Shown: positions 45,178 to 53,888, counted from the first letter of the stretch. The stretch: 64,000 nt of DNA from Roseovarius arcticus (GCF_006125015.1 NZ_SZZN01000001.1:3348001-3412000); one strand, 5' to 3'. Notes: a model not told the origin generated them from the letters alone. Numbers and translations are program-made.

Positions 45178-45574
45178 CGAGCTTGCGGGCGACACCAGCC
45201 CGGACGGGCCGCAACGGCGATCCGGCACCAAGATCTCGCAGGACTTGGACCGTATCGACCGGATGGCTCAGCTTATGGACGCCCAATTCAGACTGCCTGT
45301 CGTCGGCACGCGCATCGGGTTGGATGGGATAGTTGGGCTGGTTCCCGGCATTGGCGATCTATTGATGTTTGGTCCAGCCGTATGGATGATCACCAAAGGC
45401 TGGCAGCATGGCGCACGCAAGCGGACGATCCTGCGAATGATGGCCAACAGCGGCACGGACTTTGTTCTAGGGGCCGTTCCGCTGGTTGGCGATCTATTCG
45501 ATATCGGGTTCAAGGCAAATATTCGAAACGCGCGTCTGCTGCGCCGCGACTTGGGCACCAGAGACCGCAGTTAG
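45164..45574 (+). CDS. DUF4112 family protein
   Basis: A 136-residue protein (148 if the ATG at 45128 is used). The DUF4112 core starts LDRIDRMAQLMDAQFRLPVV and continues GTRIGLDGIVGLVPGIGDLLM, with a second GAVPLVGDLFDIGFKANIRN; two hydrophobic hairpins flank a basic loop, suggesting membrane association. Function is unknown. The GTG start is preferred because AAAGGG and AGG lie just upstream and the overlap with the Pmp3 gene is then only 14 bases. It shares the Pmp3 EcfG-type promoter and so is a probable stress gene. Its stop overlaps the convergent neighbour by four bases. Confidence 0.8.
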   Translation: MRRPDELAGDTSPDGPQRRSGTKISQDLDRIDRMAQLMDAQFRLPVVGTRIGLDGIVGLVPGIGDLLMFGPAVWMITKGWQHGARKRTILRMMANSGTDFVLGAVPLVGDLFDIGFKANIRNARLLRRDLGTRDRS

Positions 45575-45915
45575 AGCTGCGTCATCCCATATACAACGGC
45601 GATGCAGATCAGAGCCGCGATCACCCATGCAATCCATGCGGTTCCTCCCACGCTGTCATTCGCGCTATCGCGGCGAGGCGTTTCTGCGCTGTTGATATAG
45701 CGCTGCGCTGGGTCCTCCGGCGCTTTGTCGGCTGGCAAATCTGAGACGGCGGACGCTCCACCACTTTCAGCGTCCGTCTCCATCGGTGCGGCGGCAGGTT
45801 CATCCTCGCGGCGTTCGTGATATGCCTCCAACATCTCGTCGCGCGCGCGGGGGGCAATATCGGGTCCGGCTTCGGTGTGCTTCGGGCCTCGATCTTGGGA
45901 TTTTTCGTCGGACAT
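45571..45915 (-). CDS. Tail-anchored acidic hypothetical protein
   Basis: A 114-residue protein whose first 88 residues are hydrophilic, charged and probably disordered (SDEKSQDRGPKHTEAGPDIA and similar), followed by one C-terminal transmembrane helix, TAWIAWVIAALICIAVVYGM. That makes it a tail-anchored or single-pass protein. I recognise no family. A possible EcfG-type promoter lies about 60 bases upstream on the same strand, which would group it with the stress genes beside it. GAGGAAG precedes the ATG. Confidence 0.65.
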   Translation of the reverse strand: MSDEKSQDRGPKHTEAGPDIAPRARDEMLEAYHERREDEPAAAPMETDAESGGASAVSDLPADKAPEDPAQRYINSAETPRRDSANDSVGGTAWIAWVIAALICIAVVYGMTQL

Positions 45916-45975
45916 ATGCGGCTTCCTCTTGCGGTTAGGTTTGCACGACGTCCTGCACGAACGCGTTGAATAGCC

Positions 45976-46001
45976 AACCCTTTGCCAGCGTTAGTCGTTC
46001 C
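45976..46001 (-). promoter_or_regulatory. Candidate EcfG-type promoter of the tail-anchored protein gene (imperfect -10)
   Basis: On the minus strand: GGAAC, 17 bases, GGTT (consensus CGTT, one mismatch), with the start codon about 60 bases downstream. Confidence 0.4.
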
Positions 46002-46126
46002 ATGGCGCGTCGCCGTGCCGCAGCGCTCACGCGAATGAGATGCAGTTGTGACCAGCGCGCACCTTGCGAGGGCGAAAACCCCCTCCCAATTGACGCACAT
46101 CCCTCTAACCAAGGAAATTTTAAATC

Positions 46127-47575
46127 ATGAACGCCTATCCCAAACAGACCCGCCATCTGATCGGCGCTGCGACTGCCATCGGTCTTGCGTTGGCGATCCC
46201 GATGACTGGCATCGCGCAGCAAGAGCCAGCCGTCGCCGCCGCACCTTCTTCCTTTTCCGAGATTGTGCGTCAGAAGCTGCCGGCCGTTGTCGGCATCATC
46301 ACCACAATGCCCGCGCAGAACGCGCCGCAGGGCGCAGTGCCGCAACTGCCACCCGGTATGGGCGATCTGTTCGGTGCACCGCGCGGCGCGCCAGTGCTCC
46401 AAGGTCCGGTGCAAGCGCTGGGATCGGGATTCATTATCACTGACGACGGCTATGTCGTGACAAACAACCACGTGATTGAGCAGGCCGCCAGTATCGAAGT
46501 CGTGCTAGAGGACGAGCGCCGTTTTGACGCCACCCTTATCGGCACCGACCCCGCGACTGATATCGCACTGCTCAAGATCGAGAGCGACGAGGCCCTGCCG
46601 CATGTCCAGTGGGGCTCGTCAGACGATCTGGAAATCGGCGACTGGACCATCGCCATCGGCAATCCCTTTGGCCTTGGCGGAACTGTCACGGCTGGCATCC
46701 TGTCTGCGCGCTCGCGTAACATCAACGCGGGACCCTATGACGACTTTCTGCAAACGGATGCGGCGATCAACCGGGGCAATTCGGGCGGGCCGCTCTTTAA
46801 CGTTGCGGGCGATGTTGTGGGCGTAAACACCGCTATCGTATCACCTTCGGGCGGTAGCGTCGGTATCGGCTTTGCCGTGCCTTCGGCTGTGGCGCAGCGC
46901 ATCGTAGCAGACCTGCGCGAGGATGGCGCGGTGGAGCGTGGCTGGCTGGGCGTCAGCATCCAGCCTGTAACAGATGACATCGCCAGCGCGCTGGGGATGG
47001 AGACTGCCGAAGGCACGCTGGTGTCGTCGGTGACACGGGGCAGCCCGGCCGAGAAAGCGGGGCTGGTACCCGGTGACGTGATCATATCGCTGGGCGGCGA
47101 GACGGTAGAGGACCCGCGCGATTTGTCGCTGGCGGTTGCTGATCTGGAGGTCGGATCGCCCACGCAACTAACCATCTTGCGCGATGATGCCCAGCAGGTG
47201 CTGGACGTGACCATCGGCCTGCATCCAAGCCAGAGCATCACCGAGGCCGAGGATACCGGCGCTGATGACGGCACGCCGCGTCTGGGCGTCTCTATCGCGC
47301 CGCTGGACGCCGCACTGCGCGCCCGTCTGGGCCTGCCCGAAGAGCTGAGCGGTATTGCGATCACAGGCGTGGAGCCCGGTAGCGCGGCCAGCACAGCGGG
47401 GATGCAACCCGGCGACGTTATCACCGCTGCTGCCGGCGACGAGGTCAGCGATCTGGACGGATTGCGCAGCGCCGTGAAAAGCGCGGCCGATGCGGACGAG
47501 CCATTGCTACTGCGGGTCTATCGCGGCGGTAACTATACCTTTGTCGCGGTTAAGCTCGCCGGCGAAGACGAGTAA
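46127..47575 (+). CDS. DegP/HtrA-type periplasmic serine protease (Do family)
   Basis: A 482-residue exported protease and chaperone. A signal peptide runs to about residue 31 (LIGAATAIGLALAIPMTGIA). The trypsin-like domain has the intact triad: His115 in YVVTNNHVIEQA, Asp145 in DPATDIALLK and Ser219 in NRGNSGGPLFN. Two PDZ domains follow at about 255-355 and 375-475. It degrades misfolded envelope proteins in the periplasm. AAGGAAA lies before the ATG. It stands alone next to the stress cluster; I see no clear sigma-E or EcfG box upstream. An inverted repeat without T-tract follows the stop. Confidence 0.94.
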   Translation: MNAYPKQTRHLIGAATAIGLALAIPMTGIAQQEPAVAAAPSSFSEIVRQKLPAVVGIITTMPAQNAPQGAVPQLPPGMGDLFGAPRGAPVLQGPVQALGSGFIITDDGYVVTNNHVIEQAASIEVVLEDERRFDATLIGTDPATDIALLKIESDEALPHVQWGSSDDLEIGDWTIAIGNPFGLGGTVTAGILSARSRNINAGPYDDFLQTDAAINRGNSGGPLFNVAGDVVGVNTAIVSPSGGSVGIGFAVPSAVAQRIVADLREDGAVERGWLGVSIQPVTDDIASALGMETAEGTLVSSVTRGSPAEKAGLVPGDVIISLGGETVEDPRDLSLAVADLEVGSPTQLTILRDDAQQVLDVTIGLHPSQSITEAEDTGADDGTPRLGVSIAPLDAALRARLGLPEELSGIAITGVEPGSAASTAGMQPGDVITAAAGDEVSDLDGLRSAVKSAADADEPLLLRVYRGGNYTFVAVKLAGEDE

Positions 47576-47616
47576 TCCAGCAGCACCGTCCGGCCCCCTA
47601 TGTGGGCCGGGCGGCA

Positions 47617-49143
47617 TCAATGACGATGTGTGCGCTGCGCACCGCTCGCAGTGATCGCGTCTAGGGCCAGCGTCTGGTCCATATGCCGCATTCGGTGCCG
47701 CAGCATCACACGTGCCATACGCGCCAGATCGGCGGCAAACTCGGGCCTGCCCGCTACATCCGTTGCCAGCCCGTCCTGCATCTTCAGCAACATCGGCGGC
47801 AGATCGGCGGCAAATTCGACCAGCGTCAGGCCTACTTCGCGCAGAATGGCGAGGTTCGATGCGCAAATATCGGTGCCCAACGCTACCTGCCACGGTGACG
47901 GCGCAAGCGGGTTGCCAAAATCCAATTCCGAAAACGAATGAGTGCGCCAATCTGCCGGAACCTCGCCGCGTAGCAGTGGCAAAAGGGAGCGTCCGTCCAT
48001 CGAATTGGGCGGCACTGCCCCGGCCCATTCCAGGATCGTCGGTGCGATGTCGATGGACTCGGTCCATTGATTAATCTGCACGCCTCGCTGCGCATTGCCG
48101 GGGGCCCGCACGATCAAAGGCGTATGAAACGCCGCGTCATGCACATTCATCTTGCCCCACGCGTGGCGATCACCCAGCATCTCGCCATGATCGGCGGTCA
48201 GCACAATCAGCGTATCGTCATACTGGTCGCTAGATTTTAGCCAGTCGACCACGCGGCCAACGTGGTGATCGACCTCGGTGGCCAGCCCCAGGTAGACCGC
48301 GCGCAGCGCTTGCACAGTGGCGTCGGTGGTAGGCAGCTCGCCAAGGCCGTGCACCATGCTGGCAGGGGTGGCAGCTGCCAGCGACGGGATGAAAAATGGA
48401 TGCTGTGCCATCTCATCTTCGGGCGTTGCTAACCGTCGCGGAAGGGGCAACGTGGCGGGATCGACCAAGCGGTTATACGGCGCAGGCGCGACCAGCGGGG
48501 GGTGCGGGCGGATATAAGTCAGATGCGCGCACCAGCCCTCATGCGTCCGGTCCGCCATGTGGCCAAGAAAGCTATCCGTCAGAAACGCCGTGTCGCTATC
48601 AGCAGCGGTATAGATCGCCGGATCGTCGATGCGCGGCGCGCAGCCCGGCTGGGCATTCGGCACGTACAGATCGGCATAGCTCGCAAAATCATAGCCCTTA
48701 CCGCGCAGGTAACCGCGCCACGGCATCGACCGCTCTAGCCGCATTTCTACCACCTCGTCAAAGCCGGGCATCGGCATCTCGTAGCTGGTCAGCGCCGGAT
48801 CACCGGACGGGTAGTTGCGCGGGTCGGGCGACGTATCGGTGTAACCAAACAGCAGCGGTAGGTGGCCCGTGCGGCGCAGTTCGGTGGCAAGGTTCGGCGT
48901 ATCATGCCTGAGAGGCGTGCCATTGCGAACCGACCGATGGTTCATCGCATACTGCCCCGTCAGGATCGACGCCCGCGAAGGCCCGCACGGATTGGCGACA
49001 GAAAAGTGCCGCGTGAATGTCACAGCATCATCCATCAGCGCGCGCATGTTCGGCAAGCTGACATGCGCGGCCAGATCACCTATCAGGCAATCGGCGCGCA
49101 GCTGATCTATGACTATAAAGAGGATGTTCTGCCGCGCGCCCAT
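47617..49143 (-). CDS. Sulfatase-fold hydrolase of the phosphonate monoesterase/phosphodiesterase type
   Basis: A 508-residue alkaline-phosphatase-superfamily enzyme. Cys53 in PCGPSRASILTGQYAMNH is in the CxPSR signature and would be converted to formylglycine. D13 in FIVIDQLRAD and the ADHGEMLGDRH block supply metal ligands. The surroundings (PCGPSR...MNHRSVRNGTPL, LLFGYTDTSPDPRNY, YIRPHPPLVAPAPYN) match, from memory, the Rhizobium phosphonate monoester hydrolase rather than choline sulfatase. Such enzymes hydrolyse phosphodiesters and phosphonate monoesters and are often promiscuous. No signal peptide is seen, so it acts in the cytoplasm. It is the last gene of the ABC transporter operon, four bases after the permease. 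Confidence 0.85.
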   Translation of the reverse strand: MGARQNILFIVIDQLRADCLIGDLAAHVSLPNMRALMDDAVTFTRHFSVANPCGPSRASILTGQYAMNHRSVRNGTPLRHDTPNLATELRRTGHLPLLFGYTDTSPDPRNYPSGDPALTSYEMPMPGFDEVVEMRLERSMPWRGYLRGKGYDFASYADLYVPNAQPGCAPRIDDPAIYTAADSDTAFLTDSFLGHMADRTHEGWCAHLTYIRPHPPLVAPAPYNRLVDPATLPLPRRLATPEDEMAQHPFFIPSLAAATPASMVHGLGELPTTDATVQALRAVYLGLATEVDHHVGRVVDWLKSSDQYDDTLIVLTADHGEMLGDRHAWGKMNVHDAAFHTPLIVRAPGNAQRGVQINQWTESIDIAPTILEWAGAVPPNSMDGRSLLPLLRGEVPADWRTHSFSELDFGNPLAPSPWQVALGTDICASNLAILREVGLTLVEFAADLPPMLLKMQDGLATDVAGRPEFAADLARMARVMLRHRMRHMDQTLALDAITASGAQRTHRH

Positions 49144-49147
49144 AGCC

Positions 49148-50374
49148 TTATTCGCCTGTGCCTAGATTGGTCGGATCGAAAACACCGCCAAAGCCTGTCT
49201 TCGCCTTAGGTGGCGCGGGTTTGGGTGCAGTCCCGCCGCCCAAGTTGTTAGGATTGAAAACGCCGCCAAAGCTGGAATTTCCATTCTCCCCTTGCGGAGC
49301 TTGAGCGGGCGCCTCTGGCACCGGTTCGCGCGCTTCTCGGGCGGCGCGCAGGGCCTCAATGGCCTCTCGCGCTTTTAGTTGCTTGGCCGCACGGACGTCT
49401 GCCACACATTGCTGCGGGCTATAGGTCATCGCGGTCCCGACAACCGTAATGACGGTGATCGCAACCAGCACCAGCAAGATCGCGGCAGGATTGCCCGACA
49501 GGAACCGCGGCAGGTGCAGGCCGGATTTCGGTGTACTGACGGCTGCGAACCCTCCGCCAGCCAGCTGATTGCGTCTGATATTGGCCTCATTCGCTAACGC
49601 GGCAAACACAGTCAGCGCCACGATGATGAACGCCAGTGCCGAAATGGCGGGCGTGATGCCATAGCGCACCTTCTGGGCCAGCTCGATTGTCAGGGTTGGA
49701 TATTCGCCAAATGTAAATGTGGTCGTGTTGTAATTCTCAAACGAGGCGAGGAAGGCCAGCACAGCCGCCGACGCGATTGCGGGCCGCATAAACGGCAACA
49801 TGATCTTGCGAAACGCCTGCGCGTGGGTCGCGCCCAGATCAAGCGCCGCCTCGGTCAGGGACACGTCGTAGCGTTGCAGCCGCGCGACAAGGACCAGCAT
49901 ACAGTAGGAGGCGATGAACGTAGACTGGCCGATGATCGTGAGGAAAATGCCGTTGGACAAAAAGCCGCCCGGCTCCATTCCCAGCATTCGCGCGACGCGG
50001 TCCCAGAACACGAGGGTCGATATGCCCAGCACAACGCCGGGGATCAGGATGGGCGCAATGATGAGCGTATAGAAACTGGTGCGCATCTTGGGCCATATTT
50101 GCGTCAGCATCAGCGCCGCAGCGAGTCCCATAGCGACCGATAAGGCCACGGTGCCGACGCCCACAATCAGGCTGTTTTTGATACCGTTTAGGATACGCTC
50201 ATCGCGGAACAGTGCGCCGAACCACTGAAAGGTCAGACACTCCCATGGGGTCATGCGCGGGAAGGAAGGCGAGTTGAACGCCGTGATCGACATGATGACA
50301 AGCGGGCCAAGGAGGTAGGCAAAAAAGAGTGCAAGGTAGAGCCAGAGGGAAATGCGTAGGAAGGACAGCTTCAT
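49148..50374 (-). CDS. PotC-like ABC permease with an unusual C-terminal extension
   Basis: A 408-residue protein. The first 265 residues are a normal polyamine/opine-type permease with six transmembrane helices and the EAA loop EAALDLGATHAQAFRKIMLP at 175-194. Then comes an additional membrane helix (about 297-315, AAILLVLVAITVITVVG), a charged helical stretch rich in Ala, Glu and Arg, and a proline-rich tail holding two copies of one motif: FGGVFNPNNLGGG at 369-381 and FGGVFDPTNLGTG at 395-407. The tail is not part of the family. Its start overlaps the other permease gene by four bases (ATGA). Confidence 0.87.
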   Translation of the reverse strand: MKLSFLRISLWLYLALFFAYLLGPLVIMSITAFNSPSFPRMTPWECLTFQWFGALFRDERILNGIKNSLIVGVGTVALSVAMGLAAALMLTQIWPKMRTSFYTLIIAPILIPGVVLGISTLVFWDRVARMLGMEPGGFLSNGIFLTIIGQSTFIASYCMLVLVARLQRYDVSLTEAALDLGATHAQAFRKIMLPFMRPAIASAAVLAFLASFENYNTTTFTFGEYPTLTIELAQKVRYGITPAISALAFIIVALTVFAALANEANIRRNQLAGGGFAAVSTPKSGLHLPRFLSGNPAAILLVLVAITVITVVGTAMTYSPQQCVADVRAAKQLKAREAIEALRAAREAREPVPEAPAQAPQGENGNSSFGGVFNPNNLGGGTAPKPAPPKAKTGFGGVFDPTNLGTGE

Positions 50375-51291
50375 TTGCCGATGTCCCCCATATTCACCTT
50401 AAAGAGGCGCATCGCGGCCATGACCAGAAGGATACAGGTGACCAGAAGGACCACGGCATAGGCCGCGCCTTGCGGCCAGTTACTGTTATCGTTGAACCAC
50501 TGATAGATGATCTGCGTGAACCACAAACTGCTGGGCCCGCCCAGAATTTGCGGCGCAGCCAGCGCGCCGGCCGACAGCATAAAGACCATGGTGCAGCCGC
50601 TGCTGATGCCGGGTTTCGCGTAGGGGATGACAACGCGGCGGTGAATGCGCAGCCATGACGCGCCCATGTCGCGGGCGGCCTCGATCTGGTTTCGATCCAA
50701 GCTTTCGATCACGTTGTAGATGGGGAAAATCATCAGCAGGATGTAGGCATAGCCAAGGCCCGCATAGAGCGCGATGTCATTGCGAATGAAATCGTAGGGC
50801 GTATCAAAGATGCCAAGACCGACGAGCAGCGTGTTAAGCACCCCAGTCTGACCAAAGATGATGCGCAGGGCGAAGGCGCGCAAAATCTCGTTGATCCAGT
50901 AGGGGATGATCAGCATCAGTGCGAAGATCCGAACGTGGTTGCCCCGGCTTTGGCCCAGATAGTAGGCGATGGGATAACACAGGATCAGGTTGAATATCGT
51001 GATGCAGATGGCAGCCACGATCGTCCGGAAAAATACGCCTAGATCGACGTAGTTGTAGGCCGCGCTGGCACCCTCAGGGCCAAAAACGAGGTGGCGATAA
51101 TTCTCCAGCGTATAGACATCGCGCGGACCGCCCATTTCGGGCGGCGGCAAATTGGGCCGGAACGAGAAATCCAGCATCGACAGCTGCGGCAGGATGATCA
51201 GTCCGATGGTCCAGAACAGGACAAGGCCCAACATCAGGCCGCCCATCAGGATCCCATTGCGCTTGAAAAATTCGGTCAGGAAGCGTGGCAT
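50371..51291 (-). CDS. PotB-like ABC permease
   Basis: A 306-residue inner-membrane permease of the spermidine/putrescine type with six predicted transmembrane helices and the EAA loop EAARDMGASWLRIHRRVVIPY near residue 205 (quoted in part: AARDMGASWLRIHRRVVIP). It pairs with the PotC-like subunit downstream. The ATG giving MPRFLTEFF is chosen since upstream sequence overlaps the ATPase gene. It lies ten bases after the ATPase gene and overlaps the next permease by four bases, so the subunits are made together. Confidence 0.92.
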   Translation of the reverse strand: MPRFLTEFFKRNGILMGGLMLGLVLFWTIGLIILPQLSMLDFSFRPNLPPPEMGGPRDVYTLENYRHLVFGPEGASAAYNYVDLGVFFRTIVAAICITIFNLILCYPIAYYLGQSRGNHVRIFALMLIIPYWINEILRAFALRIIFGQTGVLNTLLVGLGIFDTPYDFIRNDIALYAGLGYAYILLMIFPIYNVIESLDRNQIEAARDMGASWLRIHRRVVIPYAKPGISSGCTMVFMLSAGALAAPQILGGPSSLWFTQIIYQWFNDNSNWPQGAAYAVVLLVTCILLVMAAMRLFKVNMGDIGK

Positions 51292-51301
51292 GCGCGCCCC
51301 C

Positions 51302-52414
51302 TCATTCGGTCGCCATCGGCCCGGCGGGCATGGCGACGGCGTTGCGCATGTCATATTCCAGCGCGATGGTGCGGCCCTGCCGCGACTCGAATGACTGCCC
51401 CAGATTTGGGATCGCCACCTTGATTTGCTTGCCGAGGTCGCCCTCCATAAAGATGTTGAAGGCGCTGCCCTCAAACTCCTCGTTCGTGACGCGGGCAGTC
51501 ACTTGCGTATTGCCGCCAGTCTGGGATTCGGCCAGTGAAAATGCCTCGGGGCGGATGAACAGCATAGCGTCATCTCCGGGCTTTAGCAGGCCCTGATTGG
51601 AAGGCGAGACACGCGCGACCAACTCGCCGCTGCGGTTGGTCGCGATCAGCGCCGTGTCGCCCGAGACAGTTTTGACCTTGCCGCGAAAGACGTTGTTCTC
51701 CCCAACAAACGACGCGACGAAGGGTGTGGCAGGATCGTTATAGACATCCTTGCCGGTGCCGATCTGGTCGATCACGCCGGCCTTCATGACGGCGATATGA
51801 TCGGACATGGTCAGCGCCTCGCCCTGATCGTGGGTGATGTAGATAAATGTGATGCCGACGCGCTGCTGGATCTCGCGCAGTTCGGTGCGCATATGCTGGC
51901 GCAGCTTCAGGTCCAGCGCCGACAGCGGCTCGTCCAGTAGCAGGACGTCCGGCTCGGCGCATAGCGCGCGGGCGATGGCGACGCGCTGGCGCTGGCCGCC
52001 AGATAGCTCAGAGGGCAGTTTGTCGGCCTGATCGGACAGCGCGATCATGTCCAGCAACTCGTCCGCACGCTTGCGGCGGGCCTTGGCACTGGCGCCGGTG
52101 ATTTCCATCGAAAAGGCGATGTTTTCCCAAACCTTCATCAGCGGAAACAGCGCGAGGTTTTGAAATATCAGCGCTGTCGGCCGCTTGTTCGGGCCGATGC
52201 CGCGCATCGAATTGCCCCCGATCAGAATGTCGCCCTCACTGGGGTCCAGAAAGCCGGATACCGCGCGCAATATAGTTGTTTTGCCGCAGCCTGATGGGCC
52301 AAGAAAGCTAAAGAATTTGCCCCCCTCGACCGCGACATTGGCATTCCTGACGGCAACGAAATCGTCAAACCGGATCCACAGATCCTTCAGCTCGACGCCA
52401 ATCCCTCGGCTCAT
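51302..52414 (-). CDS. PotA-like ABC transporter ATP-binding protein
   Basis: A 370-residue ATPase. Walker A is LGPSGCGKTTILR, the Q-loop follows, the ABC signature is ELSGGQRQRVAIARAL, Walker B is VLLLDEPLSALD and the switch histidine is in FIYITHDQGEAL. A C-terminal TOBE domain covers about 270-360. It energises uptake through the two permeases. The ATG giving MSRGIGVELK is chosen. A hairpin terminator lies between it and the upstream binding-protein gene, which probably lowers its expression relative to the receptor. Confidence 0.95.
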   Translation of the reverse strand: MSRGIGVELKDLWIRFDDFVAVRNANVAVEGGKFFSFLGPSGCGKTTILRAVSGFLDPSEGDILIGGNSMRGIGPNKRPTALIFQNLALFPLMKVWENIAFSMEITGASAKARRKRADELLDMIALSDQADKLPSELSGGQRQRVAIARALCAEPDVLLLDEPLSALDLKLRQHMRTELREIQQRVGITFIYITHDQGEALTMSDHIAVMKAGVIDQIGTGKDVYNDPATPFVASFVGENNVFRGKVKTVSGDTALIATNRSGELVARVSPSNQGLLKPGDDAMLFIRPEAFSLAESQTGGNTQVTARVTNEEFEGSAFNIFMEGDLGKQIKVAIPNLGQSFESRQGRTIALEYDMRNAVAMPAGPMATE

Positions 52415-52467
52415 GCAAATTCCCCCTGCCGCGTGTGCCGCGGTCTGATAATTTGGATAGTTAGCGC

Positions 52468-52496
52468 AAAACGCCCCCCGGCACTGCCGAGGGGCG
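52468..52496 (-). terminator. Intra-operon terminator/attenuator after the ABC binding-protein gene
   Basis: On the minus strand an 11-base-pair stem (CGCCCCTCGGC with GCCGGGGGGCG, one G-T pair) around a three-base loop is followed by TTTT, 8 bases past the binding-protein stop. Such partial terminators commonly set receptor excess over transporter subunits. Confidence 0.7.
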
Positions 52497-52503
52497 CCGC
52501 AGA

Positions 52504-53637
52504 TTAAGCGCTGACGAAGCGGTTGACGAACTCGGTCCGCACGTCGGCGTACCAAGGTGCCTCGGCTGGCCATGGGTTCAGTTCGGCCAGACTGTTGCCG
52601 GGATATGCCTCGGCAAAGTTCTTCTTGTAGGCGTCGCCGGCAAATTCGTCCGCACCCAGAACAGGCGAGTTATAGCCATGATCGTCGATCGCCTTACCTG
52701 CCGGTTCCTTGCGGTAGGCGTAGTCAATAAAGGCATAGATCTGATCAACGTTTTCGGCACCAATGGGCAACGACATGCCGTCGACCCATGCCATTGCGCC
52801 CTCTTTCGGCGCTTGGTAGGTCACCGGCTCGCCCGCTGTTTTCAGCGCGAGGGGCGGTCCGTCCCATGTCTGGCCGACGATGACGCCCTCGTTTAGCAGG
52901 CCGTTTTTCTGGGTATCGGCGTCGTTCCACAGCAGCTTGATGCGACCCTTACGCTCGATGCACCAGTCCGAGATCTGGCTCCAGATCTTGCGCATCGTTT
53001 CCTCGTCCTCGTAGGCGGCCCAGACTGATCCCGGCTCCATCTCGCCCGACGCCTCCATATAGAGGCCGGCGCCCAGCATCATGGAGTGGGGGCGGCCCAT
53101 CGTTTTGCCTGCGTTCGCCTCGGCCCAGATATCGCCATAGCTGGGTGCATCGCCTTCGGGCAGGAACTTGTCGGTGCGGTACGCGACACCTTCGGTGCCC
53201 CAGATATGCGGCAGCCAGTGAGAGCCAGTGTCATCAAAGTTCCACGCCGTTTCGCCGATCTGCGACATGGCGGGATTGACCGCGTCCATGTTCACACGGG
53301 TCAGATCAAAAGGCTGAAGCAGCTCAAGCGGCCCCCATTGCAGCGAGCGGTTGTTGGTGGGCGACACGATGTCAAAACCCTGACCCTTGGAGGCTTTCAT
53401 CTTGTTGATGATCTCCTCGTTGGAGCCGATGCCAGTGTAATTCAGCTTGATCCCACTCTCTGCCTCAAAGCCTTCGATGAAGGCTGGCGGCAGGTAGTCG
53501 GACCACATCAGGATGTTCAACTCGCCCGACGAGGCGAGCGCAGATTTGCTGTATAGAGGCGCGGCGAGGGCGGCACCGCCCAGCGCGGCACCCCCGCGTA
53601 GAACGGAGCGGCGGCTAAGGCCATTGGTGATTTTCAT
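52504..53637 (-). CDS. PotD-like periplasmic substrate-binding protein of the ABC importer
   Basis: A 377-residue extracellular solute-binding protein. A twin-arginine-like signal (LSRRSVLRGGAALGGAALAAP) precedes ELNILMWSDYLPPAFIEGFE, the usual PotD/PotF opening, and the C-terminal YAYRKEPAGKAI region is family-like. Ligand residues cannot be assigned: polyamine receptors have acidic and aromatic residues for the amines, but opine, amino acid and phosphodiester ligands use the same scaffold. It is the first gene of the five-gene minus-strand operon ending with the phosphonate monoesterase-type gene. The start used follows a GGGAGAC ribosome-binding site. Confidence 0.9.
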   Translation of the reverse strand: MKITNGLSRRSVLRGGAALGGAALAAPLYSKSALASSGELNILMWSDYLPPAFIEGFEAESGIKLNYTGIGSNEEIINKMKASKGQGFDIVSPTNNRSLQWGPLELLQPFDLTRVNMDAVNPAMSQIGETAWNFDDTGSHWLPHIWGTEGVAYRTDKFLPEGDAPSYGDIWAEANAGKTMGRPHSMMLGAGLYMEASGEMEPGSVWAAYEDEETMRKIWSQISDWCIERKGRIKLLWNDADTQKNGLLNEGVIVGQTWDGPPLALKTAGEPVTYQAPKEGAMAWVDGMSLPIGAENVDQIYAFIDYAYRKEPAGKAIDDHGYNSPVLGADEFAGDAYKKNFAEAYPGNSLAELNPWPAEAPWYADVRTEFVNRFVSA

Positions 53638-53888
53638 AATTGTCTCCCTGTTTGGTTTTTTAATTCCGCGCAGTCTGCGCGCCATCGGATTCAAAAGCAA
53701 ATCTTTGCGACACCAGTCACAAAACCTTTAACAAGCAGCTGGCATTGGGGCCGATGAAGGCTGGCGGCGTACGGACCTATTCTAGGCCGCGCGGCGTTGT
53801 TTACCAAGCGGTCCTAAAGCGATAGAATTAGGACCTGCGCCACCAGCCAGCCGCAGATGCAGCGCGGCACGCCACGAGGAGATTGACG
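53638..53888. other. Intergenic region between the divergent ABC operon and TetR gene
   Basis: A 251-base region that must hold the promoters of the ABC operon (leftward) and the TetR gene (rightward). I see no gene, and no operator that I can define with confidence. Confidence 0.5.

Noticed and set aside
47590..47610. Inverted repeat CCGGCCC / GGGCCGG between the degP and hydrolase gene ends
   Set aside because: The stem is only seven base pairs and no T-tract follows on either strand, so I do not call it a terminator.
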